From contig NZ_CAMTIG010000012.1 in NCBI RefSeq assembly GCF_947072515.1, positions 1 through 64,000 on the forward strand: a stretch of DNA of 64,000 nucleotides, in the 5' to 3' direction. Shown here piece by piece: positions 8,118 through 17,436 of the stretch. The notes under the pieces are model-generated. The model saw nothing but the letters and a program-made list of their open reading frames with translations, searched no databases and was not told where the DNA came from. The position numbers and the translations under genes are program-made. How positions within the stretch are numbered: the stretch's first letter is position 1; each line of letters opens with the position of its first letter. The stretch is from an uncultured Clostridium sp. Its GTDB lineage: Bacteria > Bacillota > Clostridia > Clostridiales > Clostridiaceae.

Positions 8118-9068
8118 CTATAATAATAATTCCATAAGGTCATATTGGTCTTCTTTATTTCCTCTTTTTATATTAACATCATTTATATCAACACTTATCA
8201 TTTGATTATCTCTTATGCCAACTGCCTTACCTGAAATTCCTTCTTTTAAAAGTTGTACTGCATGCAGTCCCATTTTTCCAGCAAGCATTCTATCTAAAGA
8301 TGATGGATTACCACCTCTTTGTATAAATCCAAGAACAGTATTTCTCACTCCAGTATTTAATCTTTCTTCTAAATAACATTGAACTTTTTCAATATCATAC
8401 ATTCTTTCAGTAATGATTATAATACTATCTTTTTTACCTTTATCCATATTTCTTTTAAGTTTTAATGCCATTTCTTCTAAACTTAATTTTCTTTCTGGCG
8501 TTGAGATTATATCTCCACCTCCAGCTATTGCTGAATAAAGTGCTAAATCTCCACAGTATCTTCCCATTACTTCAACTATAGTTGCTTTTTCATGAGATGC
8601 ATCTGTATCTTTAATTTTTCTTATGCAATCTAGTACAGTATTTAACGTTGTATCAAAACCTATACAATAATCTGTATATTCTAAATCATTGTCTATAGTA
8701 CCTGGAATTCCTACAACTTTAACTCCCATTTCATGTAACTTGTTTGCTCCTTGAAATGATCCATCCCCACCAATTACGATAACAGCATCAATACCATGCT
8801 TTTCAAGATTTTCAAGTCCTATTTGTCTTCCTTCTACTGTTGTAAATTCTGGACATCTAGATGTCTTTAAAATAGTTCCCCCCATTTCAGAGATATAATC
8901 TACATCTTCTTCTGATATTTTTTTAATTTCATCATTTAGAAGTCCTGTATATCCTCTCTTAATTCCAAAACATTCTATTCCATATTTGCTAGAAACCTTT
9001 ACTACAGCTCTAATAACAGCATTCATTCCCGGTGCATCTCCACCACTTGTTAAAATTCCTATCTTCAT
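8118..9068 (-). CDS. pfkA: ATP-dependent 6-phosphofructokinase
   Basis: Phosphorylates fructose-6-phosphate to the 1,6-bisphosphate, the committed step of glycolysis. At 316 aa it matches the usual bacterial PfkA length (about 320). Family motifs are complete: GGDAPGMN near the N-terminus, IGGDGSFQGA around residue 100 for ATP binding, GIPGTIDND around 122 with the catalytic Asp, and MGRYCGDLAL near 168. AAGGAG stands 8 bases before the ATG. It is not beside pyruvate kinase, a common partner of pfkA in Firmicutes, so it could be a second copy; that cannot be judged from one window. Confidence 0.95.
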   Translation of the reverse strand: MKIGILTSGGDAPGMNAVIRAVVKVSSKYGIECFGIKRGYTGLLNDEIKKISEEDVDYISEMGGTILKTSRCPEFTTVEGRQIGLENLEKHGIDAVIVIGGDGSFQGANKLHEMGVKVVGIPGTIDNDLEYTDYCIGFDTTLNTVLDCIRKIKDTDASHEKATIVEVMGRYCGDLALYSAIAGGGDIISTPERKLSLEEMALKLKRNMDKGKKDSIIIITERMYDIEKVQCYLEERLNTGVRNTVLGFIQRGGNPSSLDRMLAGKMGLHAVQLLKEGISGKAVGIRDNQMISVDINDVNIKRGNKEDQYDLMELLL

Positions 9069-9240
9069 GGTTTTATCTCCTTAGTTATAAATATTTATAT
9101 TATTTTATGTCTTAAACATATTTATCCTATTATTTTTAAAACATAATTTATCTTGTCTATTCTATAATAACATCTCCATACATAGTTTTACATATTTTTT
9201 TGTAAACATTTTAATTCCACTAAACTATAGCTTTTGAAAT

Positions 9241-9279
9241 TTAAAGCTAAGAGTATTTTAATAATAATCTTAGCTTTAT
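9241..9279 (-). terminator. Hairpin after the NSS transporter pair
   Basis: AAAGCTAAGA and TCTTAGCTTT form a 10-bp stem 27 bases past the small-subunit stop. The following T-run is modest, so it is a probable terminator. Confidence 0.55.
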
Positions 9280-9305
9280 CTTTCCTATTTATTTTATTTT
9301 ACTAT

Positions 9306-9440
9306 CTATGCTACTTTTCTATCTTTTTCTCTTACTACTTCTTCCTTTTCATTCTTTAACAATATTTTTAATGAAACTCCAAATCCACCCCATAAAACTC
9401 CTGCTCCTATTAGGAAAAATATAATTGATGTTTCTGTCAT
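9306..9440 (-). CDS. MetS-like small subunit of NSS transporter (44 aa)
   Basis: A short gene read directly from the sequence. It has one hydrophobic helix (residues 5-28, with GAGVLWGGFGVSL) followed by a charged tail rich in Lys and Glu. This is the look of the MetS family, single-helix partners of NSS methionine/alanine importers such as MetP. Its ATG overlaps the stop of the NSS gene as ATGA, and GGGAGG lies just upstream inside that gene, indicating translational coupling. No other function fits as well. A hairpin follows. Confidence 0.8.
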   Translation of the reverse strand: MTETSIIFFLIGAGVLWGGFGVSLKILLKNEKEEVVREKDRKVA

Positions 9441-11008
9441 TTTGTTTTCCTCCCTATAAATTCTTTATTATTCTCTTCTCTATCTTTCTCTATTGCTAAT
9501 TCCTCTATATTTAAGTTTTCATTATAGTTTTCAATTTTCACTGTTTTCCATGGCTTTTTAGATAACAATAATGCCACTACTATACCTGCTCCTATAACAC
9601 TCCAACCATATACTAAAAGATTAAGTATTTCATAGCCTCCATAAGGAACTTTAATTTCCATTAATATATTTTGTAGTATCATATATATTAAAATTCCCGG
9701 TGTTATAAATTTAACTGCAATATCCCACCAACTACCTATTTTAATATAAGACATTTTATTAGAATGCTCTCTTAGCTCTTTTGGTTTTACTATCCAACCT
9801 ATAAATACTACTTCTAATAGTCCAACTACTACTATTCCATAATTATTTATAAATGCATCCATTATATCTAAAATATATAATCCAGCATTGGTTGCAAATA
9901 AAGAACTCATAATAAATCCAGTAATACACATTATAGAAACTACTTTTTTTCTTTTCCATCCAAACTTTTCTTTAAATGGTGCTGATACTGCCTCTGTTAA
10001 TGAAACTGATGATGTTATTCCTGCAAAAATTAAACATAGGAAAAATAATGGACCTAAAAAACTTCCTATTGGCCCCATTGCACTAAATATTTGTGGAAAT
10101 GCCACAAAAGCCAATCCTACTCCACTAGATACAACCTCTGAAATCCCAACACCTTGTGCTGTTGCCATATATCCTAATATTGCAAATACTGCTATTGCAG
10201 ATAAAAATTCAAATCCACAGTTTGCAAATGCTGTCACAAATGCACTATTATTTATATCTGTTTTTTTAGGTAAATAACTTGCATATGTCATCATTATTCC
10301 ACTTGCTAAACTTAATGAATAAAACACTTGTCCATAGGCTGCTATCCAAACCTTTGGTTTTAACACCATATCCCAATCTGGAGTCAATAAAGTATTTAGC
10401 CCTTTTGCTGCCCCTTCTAATGTAACTGCTCTTATTGCAATAATTATCATTATTATCACTAAAGTTGGCAATAATATTTTATTTACTTTTTCTATTCCCT
10501 TTTTAACACCTCTAAAACAAACAAACCAATTTATCCCCCATATTACTGCAACTCCTAAAAGTACATACCAAACAACTCCACCAATATCAAAAGGTGATGA
10601 ACTTAGCTTAAGAAATTCATTATGAAAAAAAGCATTTGAATCATTTCCCCATCCACCTTTTATACTAAGTACAAAATAATTTATTGCCCAACTTATAATT
10701 ACACTATAATAAGCAACTATAAATGCAGATGTTATGGTTGGCCACCATCCTATCCACTCCCATTTTTTCTTTGCCCTAGCTACTGCTAAAGGTGTAGTCC
10801 CTCTATATTTATGCCCCATAGAATATTCTAAAATAAGTAATGGTATTCCCGCAGTAAATATTGCAAAAAAGTATGGTATTAAAAATGCACCACCACCATT
10901 TTCATAAGCTACATAAGGAAATCTCCATATGTTTCCTAATCCTACTGCTGATCCTACTGCTGCTAAAATAAACCCAACCTTTGACCCCCATTGTTCTTTA
11001 TTCTCCAT
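9437..11008 (-). CDS. NSS family sodium-dependent amino acid symporter
   Basis: A 523-aa neurotransmitter:sodium symporter family protein with the LeuT-type fold. The TM1 motif is intact (AAVGSAVGLGNIWRFPYVAY, residues 16-35), including the unwound GLGN that binds sodium and substrate. About twelve helices follow. It should import a neutral amino acid with sodium; pairing with a MetS-like subunit suggests methionine or alanine, as in MetPS (inference). AGGGGGAG lies 6 bases before the ATG, and its stop overlaps the start of the small subunit. Confidence 0.88.
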   Translation of the reverse strand: MENKEQWGSKVGFILAAVGSAVGLGNIWRFPYVAYENGGGAFLIPYFFAIFTAGIPLLILEYSMGHKYRGTTPLAVARAKKKWEWIGWWPTITSAFIVAYYSVIISWAINYFVLSIKGGWGNDSNAFFHNEFLKLSSSPFDIGGVVWYVLLGVAVIWGINWFVCFRGVKKGIEKVNKILLPTLVIIMIIIAIRAVTLEGAAKGLNTLLTPDWDMVLKPKVWIAAYGQVFYSLSLASGIMMTYASYLPKKTDINNSAFVTAFANCGFEFLSAIAVFAILGYMATAQGVGISEVVSSGVGLAFVAFPQIFSAMGPIGSFLGPLFFLCLIFAGITSSVSLTEAVSAPFKEKFGWKRKKVVSIMCITGFIMSSLFATNAGLYILDIMDAFINNYGIVVVGLLEVVFIGWIVKPKELREHSNKMSYIKIGSWWDIAVKFITPGILIYMILQNILMEIKVPYGGYEILNLLVYGWSVIGAGIVVALLLSKKPWKTVKIENYNENLNIEELAIEKDREENNKEFIGRKTK

Positions 11009-11215
11009 AAATTCTCCCCCTTTTCAATTATCACTTTTAAAACAAATAGTCTATTTCGTTTCGATTTTAGTATTTTATTTAGTTCTTATTTAATAATTAC
11101 TTTGTTTTTAAGCTATTTGTTTAATAATATAGTTATTATAGTATCTTATTTTTACTTTTATGTCATTTTTTTCTTAATATTTGGACATATTTTAATTTTT
11201 GATAGTGATTAATGT

Positions 11216-11252
11216 ACAAAAAGAGGGTTAGTAATCTCTTACTAGCCCTCTC
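11216..11252 (-). terminator. Terminator of the CBM34/GH13 glycosidase
   Basis: AGAGGG-TTAGTAA pairs with TTACTAG-CCCTCT with small mismatches. On the minus strand it runs into TTTTTGT, 22 bases past the stop of the gene at 11275. Confidence 0.8.
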
Positions 11253-11274
11253 ATCATTATTAATAAAAATTTAT

Positions 11275-13122
11275 TTAAGGAATTATCTTTATATCATATG
11301 GTTTTAATTCTATATACTCTTCTAAATTTATTTCTTTTTCTTCTAATAAATCTGTAACTCTCTTATTTTGTAGATACTTTGGTAATTCTTCATTTTTTTC
11401 TTCCTCTGAATTATTTATTATAATAGTAATATCTTCTTTCTTATAAATTAAGATATTACTATCTTTTTCGCCTTTAATCCAATCTATTTTTATAGTATTT
11501 AAACTTTTATATTTCTTTCTTATTTGTATAAGTTTTTGCATAAACTTATACATTTTTTCATCTCTATTTTCCTCATCCCACACCATACATCTTCTATGAT
11601 GTTCTTGTCCTGCACCTTGATTTCCTCTCATGCTTATTTCTGTTCCATAATATATACATGGGGTTCCAAGTTGTGTAAACATAAATGCTAAAGCTAATTT
11701 TACTTTTTTCTTATTTCCCTTTGCTAAACTTAAAATTCTAGGAGTATCATGACTATCTAAAAGATTAAATATGACTTCCATTATCTGCATTGGATAGCTT
11801 ACTGATATATCATTAACCATATATTTAAAGCTTTCTCCATCCATAATATTTGTAATAAAATAATCTCTTATAGCATCTCCTAATGGATAATTCATTACTG
11901 AATCAAACTGGTCTCCCATAAGCCATGGTAATGCATTGTGCCAAACTTCTCCTAGTATATAGGTATCAGGATTTACTTTTAAAACTTTTTCCCTAAACTT
12001 TCTCCAAAAAGCATGATCAACTTCATTGCTTACATCTAATCTCCACGCATCAATGTTCATTTCTCCACTCCAATATTCAGCAACCTCTAAAAGATGTTTT
12101 ATTACATCTTCATTTTCTGTATTAAGCTTTGGCATTAACGCCGTTCTTCCAAAAGTTTCGTAATTTAGATTTCTTCCATCTAACTCTTCTAAAGGCTTGT
12201 CCGTTACAGGAAATTTATTTATATGGAACCAATCTTTATACTTAGACTTTTCTCCATTTTTAATTACATCTTGCCACTCTTTAGAATAATATCCTAAGTG
12301 ATTAAAAACAGCATCTAACATAATTTTTATTCCACGCTTGTGTGCTTCCTCTACTAACTCTTTAAAATCTTCTTTTGTTCCAAGCCTTGGATCAATCTCC
12401 ATGTAATCAATTGTGTCATATCTATGATTTTGAGTAGCATTAAATATTGGACATAAGTATAGTCCATTTATTCCTAAATCAACAAAATAATCAAGTTTCT
12501 CTATTATACCTCTTAAATCTCCACCCATAAAATTTTTCCCTGTAGGTTCTGTTCCCCATGGCATCACATATGTTGGATCTATACTTTTATCTCCATTATT
12601 AAATCTATCTGGAAATATTTGATACCATATTGTTTCTCTTACCCATTGTGGAACCTTAGGCACATCAATATTATTTAAATATGGAAAACAATAAAAATCA
12701 CTTATTCTACTTAATTTCTCTTCATCATTTTCTCCATTTAACTCTAATATTCTTTTTTCTGTAAATAAAATTTTTTCATTTTTACCTTCTAAAATAAAGG
12801 CATATCTTGATCTTTTTTTAGGTGGTTTAAATTCTGCTAACCAATAATCAAAGTATTCTGTTTGAACCTCTTTTTTCATTTCTATAGTTACACCACTCCA
12901 ATGTCCACCTGATGCATTTAAATTTCCACCATCACATCCACCTTCATCCCAAATATATGGATCTCCTATTCTCAAACTTGCTTTTTCTATATCATTTTTT
13001 TTAGTTCTTACTCTTAAATGTAATGTATCTTTATCATACCCATATGCATAATTACTTTGAGGACTATGGTATATTGCTTCTTTAGTTATAGTTTCATTCA
13101 AAACTTTTTGAATCCTTTCCAT
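11275..13122 (-). CDS. neopullulanase/cyclomaltodextrinase-type alpha-glycosidase (GH13)
   Basis: A 615-aa cytoplasmic enzyme with no signal peptide. The first 130 residues look like a CBM34-type beta-domain; the GH13 barrel begins near residue 163 (ETIWYQIFPDRFNNGD). Catalytic residues are visible: nucleophile Asp in AWRLDVSNEVDH, acid/base Glu in YILGEVWH, and the third Asp in LLDSHDTPR. This arrangement fits the GH13_20 subfamily, which hydrolyses cyclodextrins, maltodextrins and pullulan. GAGGAG lies 11 bases before the ATG. It is separate from the mal operon but on the same strand and probably serves the same maltodextrin pathway. Confidence 0.9.
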   Translation of the reverse strand: MERIQKVLNETITKEAIYHSPQSNYAYGYDKDTLHLRVRTKKNDIEKASLRIGDPYIWDEGGCDGGNLNASGGHWSGVTIEMKKEVQTEYFDYWLAEFKPPKKRSRYAFILEGKNEKILFTEKRILELNGENDEEKLSRISDFYCFPYLNNIDVPKVPQWVRETIWYQIFPDRFNNGDKSIDPTYVMPWGTEPTGKNFMGGDLRGIIEKLDYFVDLGINGLYLCPIFNATQNHRYDTIDYMEIDPRLGTKEDFKELVEEAHKRGIKIMLDAVFNHLGYYSKEWQDVIKNGEKSKYKDWFHINKFPVTDKPLEELDGRNLNYETFGRTALMPKLNTENEDVIKHLLEVAEYWSGEMNIDAWRLDVSNEVDHAFWRKFREKVLKVNPDTYILGEVWHNALPWLMGDQFDSVMNYPLGDAIRDYFITNIMDGESFKYMVNDISVSYPMQIMEVIFNLLDSHDTPRILSLAKGNKKKVKLALAFMFTQLGTPCIYYGTEISMRGNQGAGQEHHRRCMVWDEENRDEKMYKFMQKLIQIRKKYKSLNTIKIDWIKGEKDSNILIYKKEDITIIINNSEEEKNEELPKYLQNKRVTDLLEEKEINLEEYIELKPYDIKIIP

Positions 13123-13265
13123 TTACTATTCAACTCCTCTTTTTTTAGTAATATTTTTACTTAATTACTCTTTATTTTATTTAAATAGATTATAGCACCT
13201 ACAAAAAATATCTATTGTATATTTTTTATATTTCTTGTATATTTTCTATATATTTTGGAATAAAA

Positions 13266-13300
13266 TAAAAAGAACTTTTTCATCTAAAAAGTTCTTTTTA
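13266..13300 (-). terminator. Terminator of the polysaccharide deacetylase gene
   Basis: AAAAGAACTTTTT pairs with AAAAAGTTCTTTT around a CATCT loop; T-rich tails on both strands. It lies 33 bases past the stop at 13333. Confidence 0.8.
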
Positions 13301-13332
13301 CTAGTTCACTAATTTTATTTTAAATATTCCAT

Positions 13333-14514
13333 CTAATTTGATATTACTTTAAAAGCATATCCTTTATTTTTAAAGTACTCTATTATTTGTGGTAGAGCTT
13401 GTACAGTTGTTCCTTTTCCGTTTGCGTCATGCATTAAAACAACTACATCTTCTGAATTTCCAGCTTCTTTTATAGTGTTAGAAAGAATTTTACTAGATGC
13501 TACATTTACTCCACTTGCATCAGATGAATCAACATTCCAATCTAAAGATACTATTCCAGCTTTATTTAATGCATTGTTTAAAGCCCCTAAATTTCCATCT
13601 TTATAGTATTGTCTTGACATATACCCACCTGGCATTCTCATAACTCCAGTACTAAAACTATTTCCTAATACACTTTTTAATATCCCATTAGTTTTATTTA
13701 ACTCATTCATAAAAGCATTTACACTAACAGTATTTCCTGGATATAATGTTTTAAAATTATGAGAATATGTGTGATTTGCTATAGCGTTTCCACTATTATA
13801 TACATCTTTAAGATATTGTTTATTTGCACTTGAACTTTCCACATTTGATCCTAATACAAAGAATGTTCCATGTACTCCATACTTTTTAAGAATTTCTAGA
13901 ACCTTAGGAGTATTACTGCTTGGACCATCATCAAATGTTAAAAATACTTCTTTTTGTCCATTTTTTTGTCCATTTAACATTGCATTTACTTGTCTTACTG
14001 GAACAGCATAACTTTTTGCACTTTGAATTATATTAGATCCTGATATAGGTTGTACATTTTGTTGAACTTCTTCCTTATTCGCAGTTTGCTTCTTTTGCTC
14101 TTCTTGTTTCTTTTGTTCTTCTTGCTGTTTCTTCTGTGCTTCTTGTTGTTTTTTTGCTTCCTCTTGTTGCTTCTTCTGCTCTTCCTGCTGTTTCTTTATT
14201 TCTTCCGCTCTTTTCTCTTCCTCTTGTTGTTTTTTTATTTCTGCTTGTCTTTGTTCTTCTGCTTGCTTCTTCTCTTCCTCTATTTTCATTTGTTCTTCTT
14301 GTTGCTTCTTCATTTCTTCTTGCTTTTTATTTTCATCATCTTTTGCTGAATTTATATTATTTTTTGAATCATCTATATCTTTTTTTATATCTGTATTTAT
14401 TCCGCTGTATAATTCCTCTGATTTTACTTTACTACTAAAAAAATATGTTGTTGCTAAAGCGCCTCCCACCATTACTGTAATAGCTGAAATAATAAGTGTC
14501 TTCTTTAGTTTCAT
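13333..14514 (-). CDS. polysaccharide deacetylase with Lys/Gln/Glu coiled-coil stalk
   Basis: A NodB-domain (CE4) deacetylase, probably removing acetyl groups from peptidoglycan GlcNAc or another envelope glycan. An N-terminal signal-anchor helix (about residues 6-27) is followed by about 85 residues of K/Q/E-rich repeats (about 60-145) forming a long coiled-coil stalk. Catalytic motifs are intact: TFDDGPS, HTYSH (metal), RMPGG and LMHD. The start is the ATG at 14514, 9 bases after GGAG; an ATG three codons earlier abuts that site. The wall-spanning stalk and PgdA-like catalytic domain suggest a role in lysozyme resistance (inference). Confidence 0.88.
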   Translation of the reverse strand: MKLKKTLIISAITVMVGGALATTYFFSSKVKSEELYSGINTDIKKDIDDSKNNINSAKDDENKKQEEMKKQQEEQMKIEEEKKQAEEQRQAEIKKQQEEEKRAEEIKKQQEEQKKQQEEAKKQQEAQKKQQEEQKKQEEQKKQTANKEEVQQNVQPISGSNIIQSAKSYAVPVRQVNAMLNGQKNGQKEVFLTFDDGPSSNTPKVLEILKKYGVHGTFFVLGSNVESSSANKQYLKDVYNSGNAIANHTYSHNFKTLYPGNTVSVNAFMNELNKTNGILKSVLGNSFSTGVMRMPGGYMSRQYYKDGNLGALNNALNKAGIVSLDWNVDSSDASGVNVASSKILSNTIKEAGNSEDVVVLMHDANGKGTTVQALPQIIEYFKNKGYAFKVISN

Positions 14515-14801
14515 TTTGTTCATCTCCTCTTCAAATCTACTCTATACATTAATTATATTCAAATTTCGTACAAATTCGATTAAAATTAGGATACAATTTT
14601 AACATTTTTCATATATTTTCGTAATATTCTTAATACTTTTTTGTAATCTTTTGTAATATATTTCCCTATATATTCTACATATTTCCCATTATTATTCTAT
14701 TTTTCATTTAATTTTTTCTCATTATTATAAGCTTTTTAACTATTTATACTCTCTCATATACAAAATAAAATTTCCTCAATTTTTTAACTCTTTCATCTTC
14801 C

Positions 14802-15284
14802 CTATAATTCTTTTAATTTTTCAATTGCTCTTCTTCCATCTTTTACAGTAAGTCCAATTTCAGCATTTATTCTAATTAAATTACGGTTTATTTCCTCTTC
14901 TTTTAATAATAAATCGTCTATCACTATATATTTTTTAACTTCCCCATGATTTTTTAACCATTCTATAATTTCTTTTCCTTTAACATGGCTAAAAGTTTTT
15001 CTCCTTCTAATTTCTTCTGTACTAAAATCCGGTGTCTTATCAAATATTTTTATATCAAATAAATTTAAAGTATCATATAACAACTGTGAGTAACCATCCT
15101 CAGGTAATAATTCATCATTAAACCATAGTCTCCATCCAGATGAAAGAACTACTTTAGCTCCTGTTTTTTCTATTATATTTTTTAATATTTCTACTCTTCC
15201 TTTATCTATAATGTCACATTTTTTCTCCTCAATTAATTTCTCTGAATTAAGAACTCCATCTACATCTAAAAATATAATCTTCAT
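14802..15284 (-). CDS. HAD-superfamily protein (HAD_SAK_2-like)
   Basis: A 160-aa single-domain HAD-fold protein. Motif I reads FLDVDGVLNS at residues 5-14 with the two catalytic aspartates, motif II is VVLSSGWR, and the acidic motif IIDD-like VIDD lies around residue 125. This layout resembles the HAD domains first noted in Swiss-army-knife RNA repair proteins. Many such stand-alone proteins are uncharacterised phosphatases, so substrate is unknown. The start is the ATG at 15284, with AGGAGG upstream; a frame extension of eight codons overlaps the ribosome binding site. It is cut off from pulA by a terminator. Confidence 0.7.
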   Translation of the reverse strand: MKIIFLDVDGVLNSEKLIEEKKCDIIDKGRVEILKNIIEKTGAKVVLSSGWRLWFNDELLPEDGYSQLLYDTLNLFDIKIFDKTPDFSTEEIRRRKTFSHVKGKEIIEWLKNHGEVKKYIVIDDLLLKEEEINRNLIRINAEIGLTVKDGRRAIEKLKEL

Positions 15285-15324
15285 TCCTCTTCCTCCTTTG
15301 TAAAGCAAACTATTTTTTCCACAT

Positions 15325-15362
15325 AAAAAGCCTTAAATCAGTTCTAAATTTAAGGCTTTTAT
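15325..15362 (-). terminator. Terminator at the end of the pulA transcript
   Basis: AAAAGCCTTAAAT and ATTTAAGGCTTTT pair around an 8-base loop with T-rich flanks, 20 bases past the pulA stop. It probably closes the maltodextrin operon. Confidence 0.8.
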
Positions 15363-15382
15363 TTTCTATTTCTTAATTAATT

Positions 15383-17368
15383 TTATTCCACAACTAAAAT
15401 ATTAGCTGATATTCCTTTTACTTTTATTTTCTCTTTTTCTAATACACTATTTTCAAACTTCAAGTCTTTTATCACATAGTTCCATTTATCCTTTGGAATT
15501 TGGACTTCTTTTTCTTCTTTATTACCATTGAATATCACTAATACTTTTTTATATTTATTTAGATTTTCTCCATCTATTGTATATGCTACTATTCCTTCTT
15601 CTTCTAGCTCTAAAAACTCTATTCTTTCATCAATTTCTTTAGCTGAATTCATTCTAAATATTTTATGAGTTTTTCTAAATGCTATTAAATCTCTATAGTA
15701 TTCAAATACATCTTTATATTTTTCTTTTCTATTCCAATCTAGTTTATTTACTAAATCACTTGATTTATAGCTATTTTCTATAAGTTTTCCATTTTCATCG
15801 CATTTTGTTCTTAAGAATTCTTCTCCTGCATGAATGAAAGAAATTCCTTGTGATGTTAATATTATTGTAGCTATAAGCTTATTCATTCTTATTTTTTCTT
15901 TTTCTGAATAATCCTTAGCAGTTATTTGAAGCTTATCCCATAAAGTATAATTATCATGAGCTGAAGCATATGTTACTGTTTGATATGGTTCATTTGCCCA
16001 AAACTCATCTGAATAAAGAACTTTCTCATAATCTATTCCATGATGATTTGTAGCCCCTACAATTCCACATTTTATAGTTTCTTCAAAACCTTCTCCTCCA
16101 TTAACAAATCCACATTCCTCTTCTTCAAATACATCTCCTTTTACAGCATCTCTAATATCGTCACTAAATGCTGCAATTTGAGCTTTCTCATATTGAACTG
16201 TATTTTTCTTTATTGCTCTATCCTTTTCTTTTAATGGACTATCTCCACCTGTCCATCCTTCTCCATAAATAATTATAGATGGATCTATTTTATCTAATTC
16301 TTCTCTTATTATTTTCATAGTTTTAACATCATGGACTCCCATAAGATCAAATCTAAATCCATCAATATGATATTCTTTTGCCCAATAAACTAATGAGTCT
16401 ATCATAAATTTTCTAAACATACTTCTATCCGAAGCTGTTTCATTACCACATGCTGATGCATTTGAAAAATCTCCATTTTCATCTTGTCTATAATAGTATC
16501 CTGGAACTACTTTATTAAATAAAGAATCTTCTCCTTGATAAGTATGATTATAAACAACATCCATTACTACTCTTAGCCCCGCTTCATGTAAGTTGTGCAC
16601 CATTTCCTTAAATTCTTTTATTCTTACATCTCCATCAAATGGATTTGTAGAATAGGAACCTTCTGGACAATTATAATTTTCAGGATCGTATCCCCAATTA
16701 TATTGTGGTATATCTAAATTTTTCTCATCTACTGATTTATAGTCAAAACTAGGTAATAAATGTACATGAGTAATTCCAAGTTCTTTTAAATGAGTTAATC
16801 CCGAACTTACTCCTTTTGAAGTTTTCGTATTTTGCTCTGTTACTCCTGCATACTTCCCTTTATTTTCTATTCCTGAATCTTCATCTATAGAAAAATCTCT
16901 TATATGCATTTCATATATAATTGCATCTGTTGTATCTTTAAACTTTGGTTTTCTATCCTTTTCCCAATTTTCAGGATTTGTCTTATCTAAATTAACTACC
17001 ATGCTATATTCTCCATTAGCAGTTACAGCTTTAGAATTTGGATCAATAGTATTATTTATTTTTCTATCTATTTCAACTTCATATCTGTAATAGACTCCAT
17101 GTAAATCTCCTGTTTTAGTAACTTCCCATACACCGTTAGCCTTTTCTTCCATGTCTTTATCTTCTATTTTATAAAATTCATTCTCTATTTTTGAGTATAA
17201 ATTTAATATCACTCTTTTGGCTACAGGGCTCCATAATCTAAATATAGTTTTTTCCTTATCATATATTGCTCCTAATTCTAAATTTGAAGTATACTTTTCC
17301 TCAAATTCCTTTGAATTAAATATTCCACTTATTTCTTTTTTATTTTTGTAAATCTTTTTTATATCCAT
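15383..17368 (-). CDS. pulA: type I pullulanase (GH13_14)
   Basis: Hydrolyses alpha-1,6 branches in maltodextrins and pullulan. The 661-aa protein is cytoplasmic (no signal peptide). An N-terminal CBM48-like domain around residues 30-120 precedes the barrel. The pullulanase signature is present as YNWGYDPENYNCPEGSYS near residue 225. Catalytic residues: Asp in GFRFDLMG, Glu in IIYGEGW, Asp in ASAHDNYTLWDK. It is the last gene of the maltodextrin run, 68 bases after the debranching enzyme gene with a hairpin in the gap. GAGGGA precedes the ATG. Confidence 0.94.
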   Translation of the reverse strand: MDIKKIYKNKKEISGIFNSKEFEEKYTSNLELGAIYDKEKTIFRLWSPVAKRVILNLYSKIENEFYKIEDKDMEEKANGVWEVTKTGDLHGVYYRYEVEIDRKINNTIDPNSKAVTANGEYSMVVNLDKTNPENWEKDRKPKFKDTTDAIIYEMHIRDFSIDEDSGIENKGKYAGVTEQNTKTSKGVSSGLTHLKELGITHVHLLPSFDYKSVDEKNLDIPQYNWGYDPENYNCPEGSYSTNPFDGDVRIKEFKEMVHNLHEAGLRVVMDVVYNHTYQGEDSLFNKVVPGYYYRQDENGDFSNASACGNETASDRSMFRKFMIDSLVYWAKEYHIDGFRFDLMGVHDVKTMKIIREELDKIDPSIIIYGEGWTGGDSPLKEKDRAIKKNTVQYEKAQIAAFSDDIRDAVKGDVFEEEECGFVNGGEGFEETIKCGIVGATNHHGIDYEKVLYSDEFWANEPYQTVTYASAHDNYTLWDKLQITAKDYSEKEKIRMNKLIATIILTSQGISFIHAGEEFLRTKCDENGKLIENSYKSSDLVNKLDWNRKEKYKDVFEYYRDLIAFRKTHKIFRMNSAKEIDERIEFLELEEEGIVAYTIDGENLNKYKKVLVIFNGNKEEKEVQIPKDKWNYVIKDLKFENSVLEKEKIKVKGISANILVVE

Positions 17369-17397
17369 AGTCTTTCCCTCACTTTAAATCAAACTAA

Positions 17398-17430
17398 AGC
17401 TATTGCAGAACTAAAAATTCTACAATAGCT
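17398..17430 (-). terminator. Stem-loop between debranching enzyme gene and pulA
   Basis: AGCTATTGCAGAA pairs with TTCTACAATAGCT with one mismatch, followed on the minus strand only by a weak T-stretch. It lies in the 68-base gap and probably reduces, rather than abolishes, read-through to pulA. Confidence 0.5.
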
Positions 17431-17436
17431 GTGCCT

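Noticed and set aside
14050..14438. Two Leu/Phe-rich plus-strand frames of about 100 codons
   Set aside because: They are the reverse-strand shadow of the Lys/Gln/Glu repeat region of the deacetylase gene.
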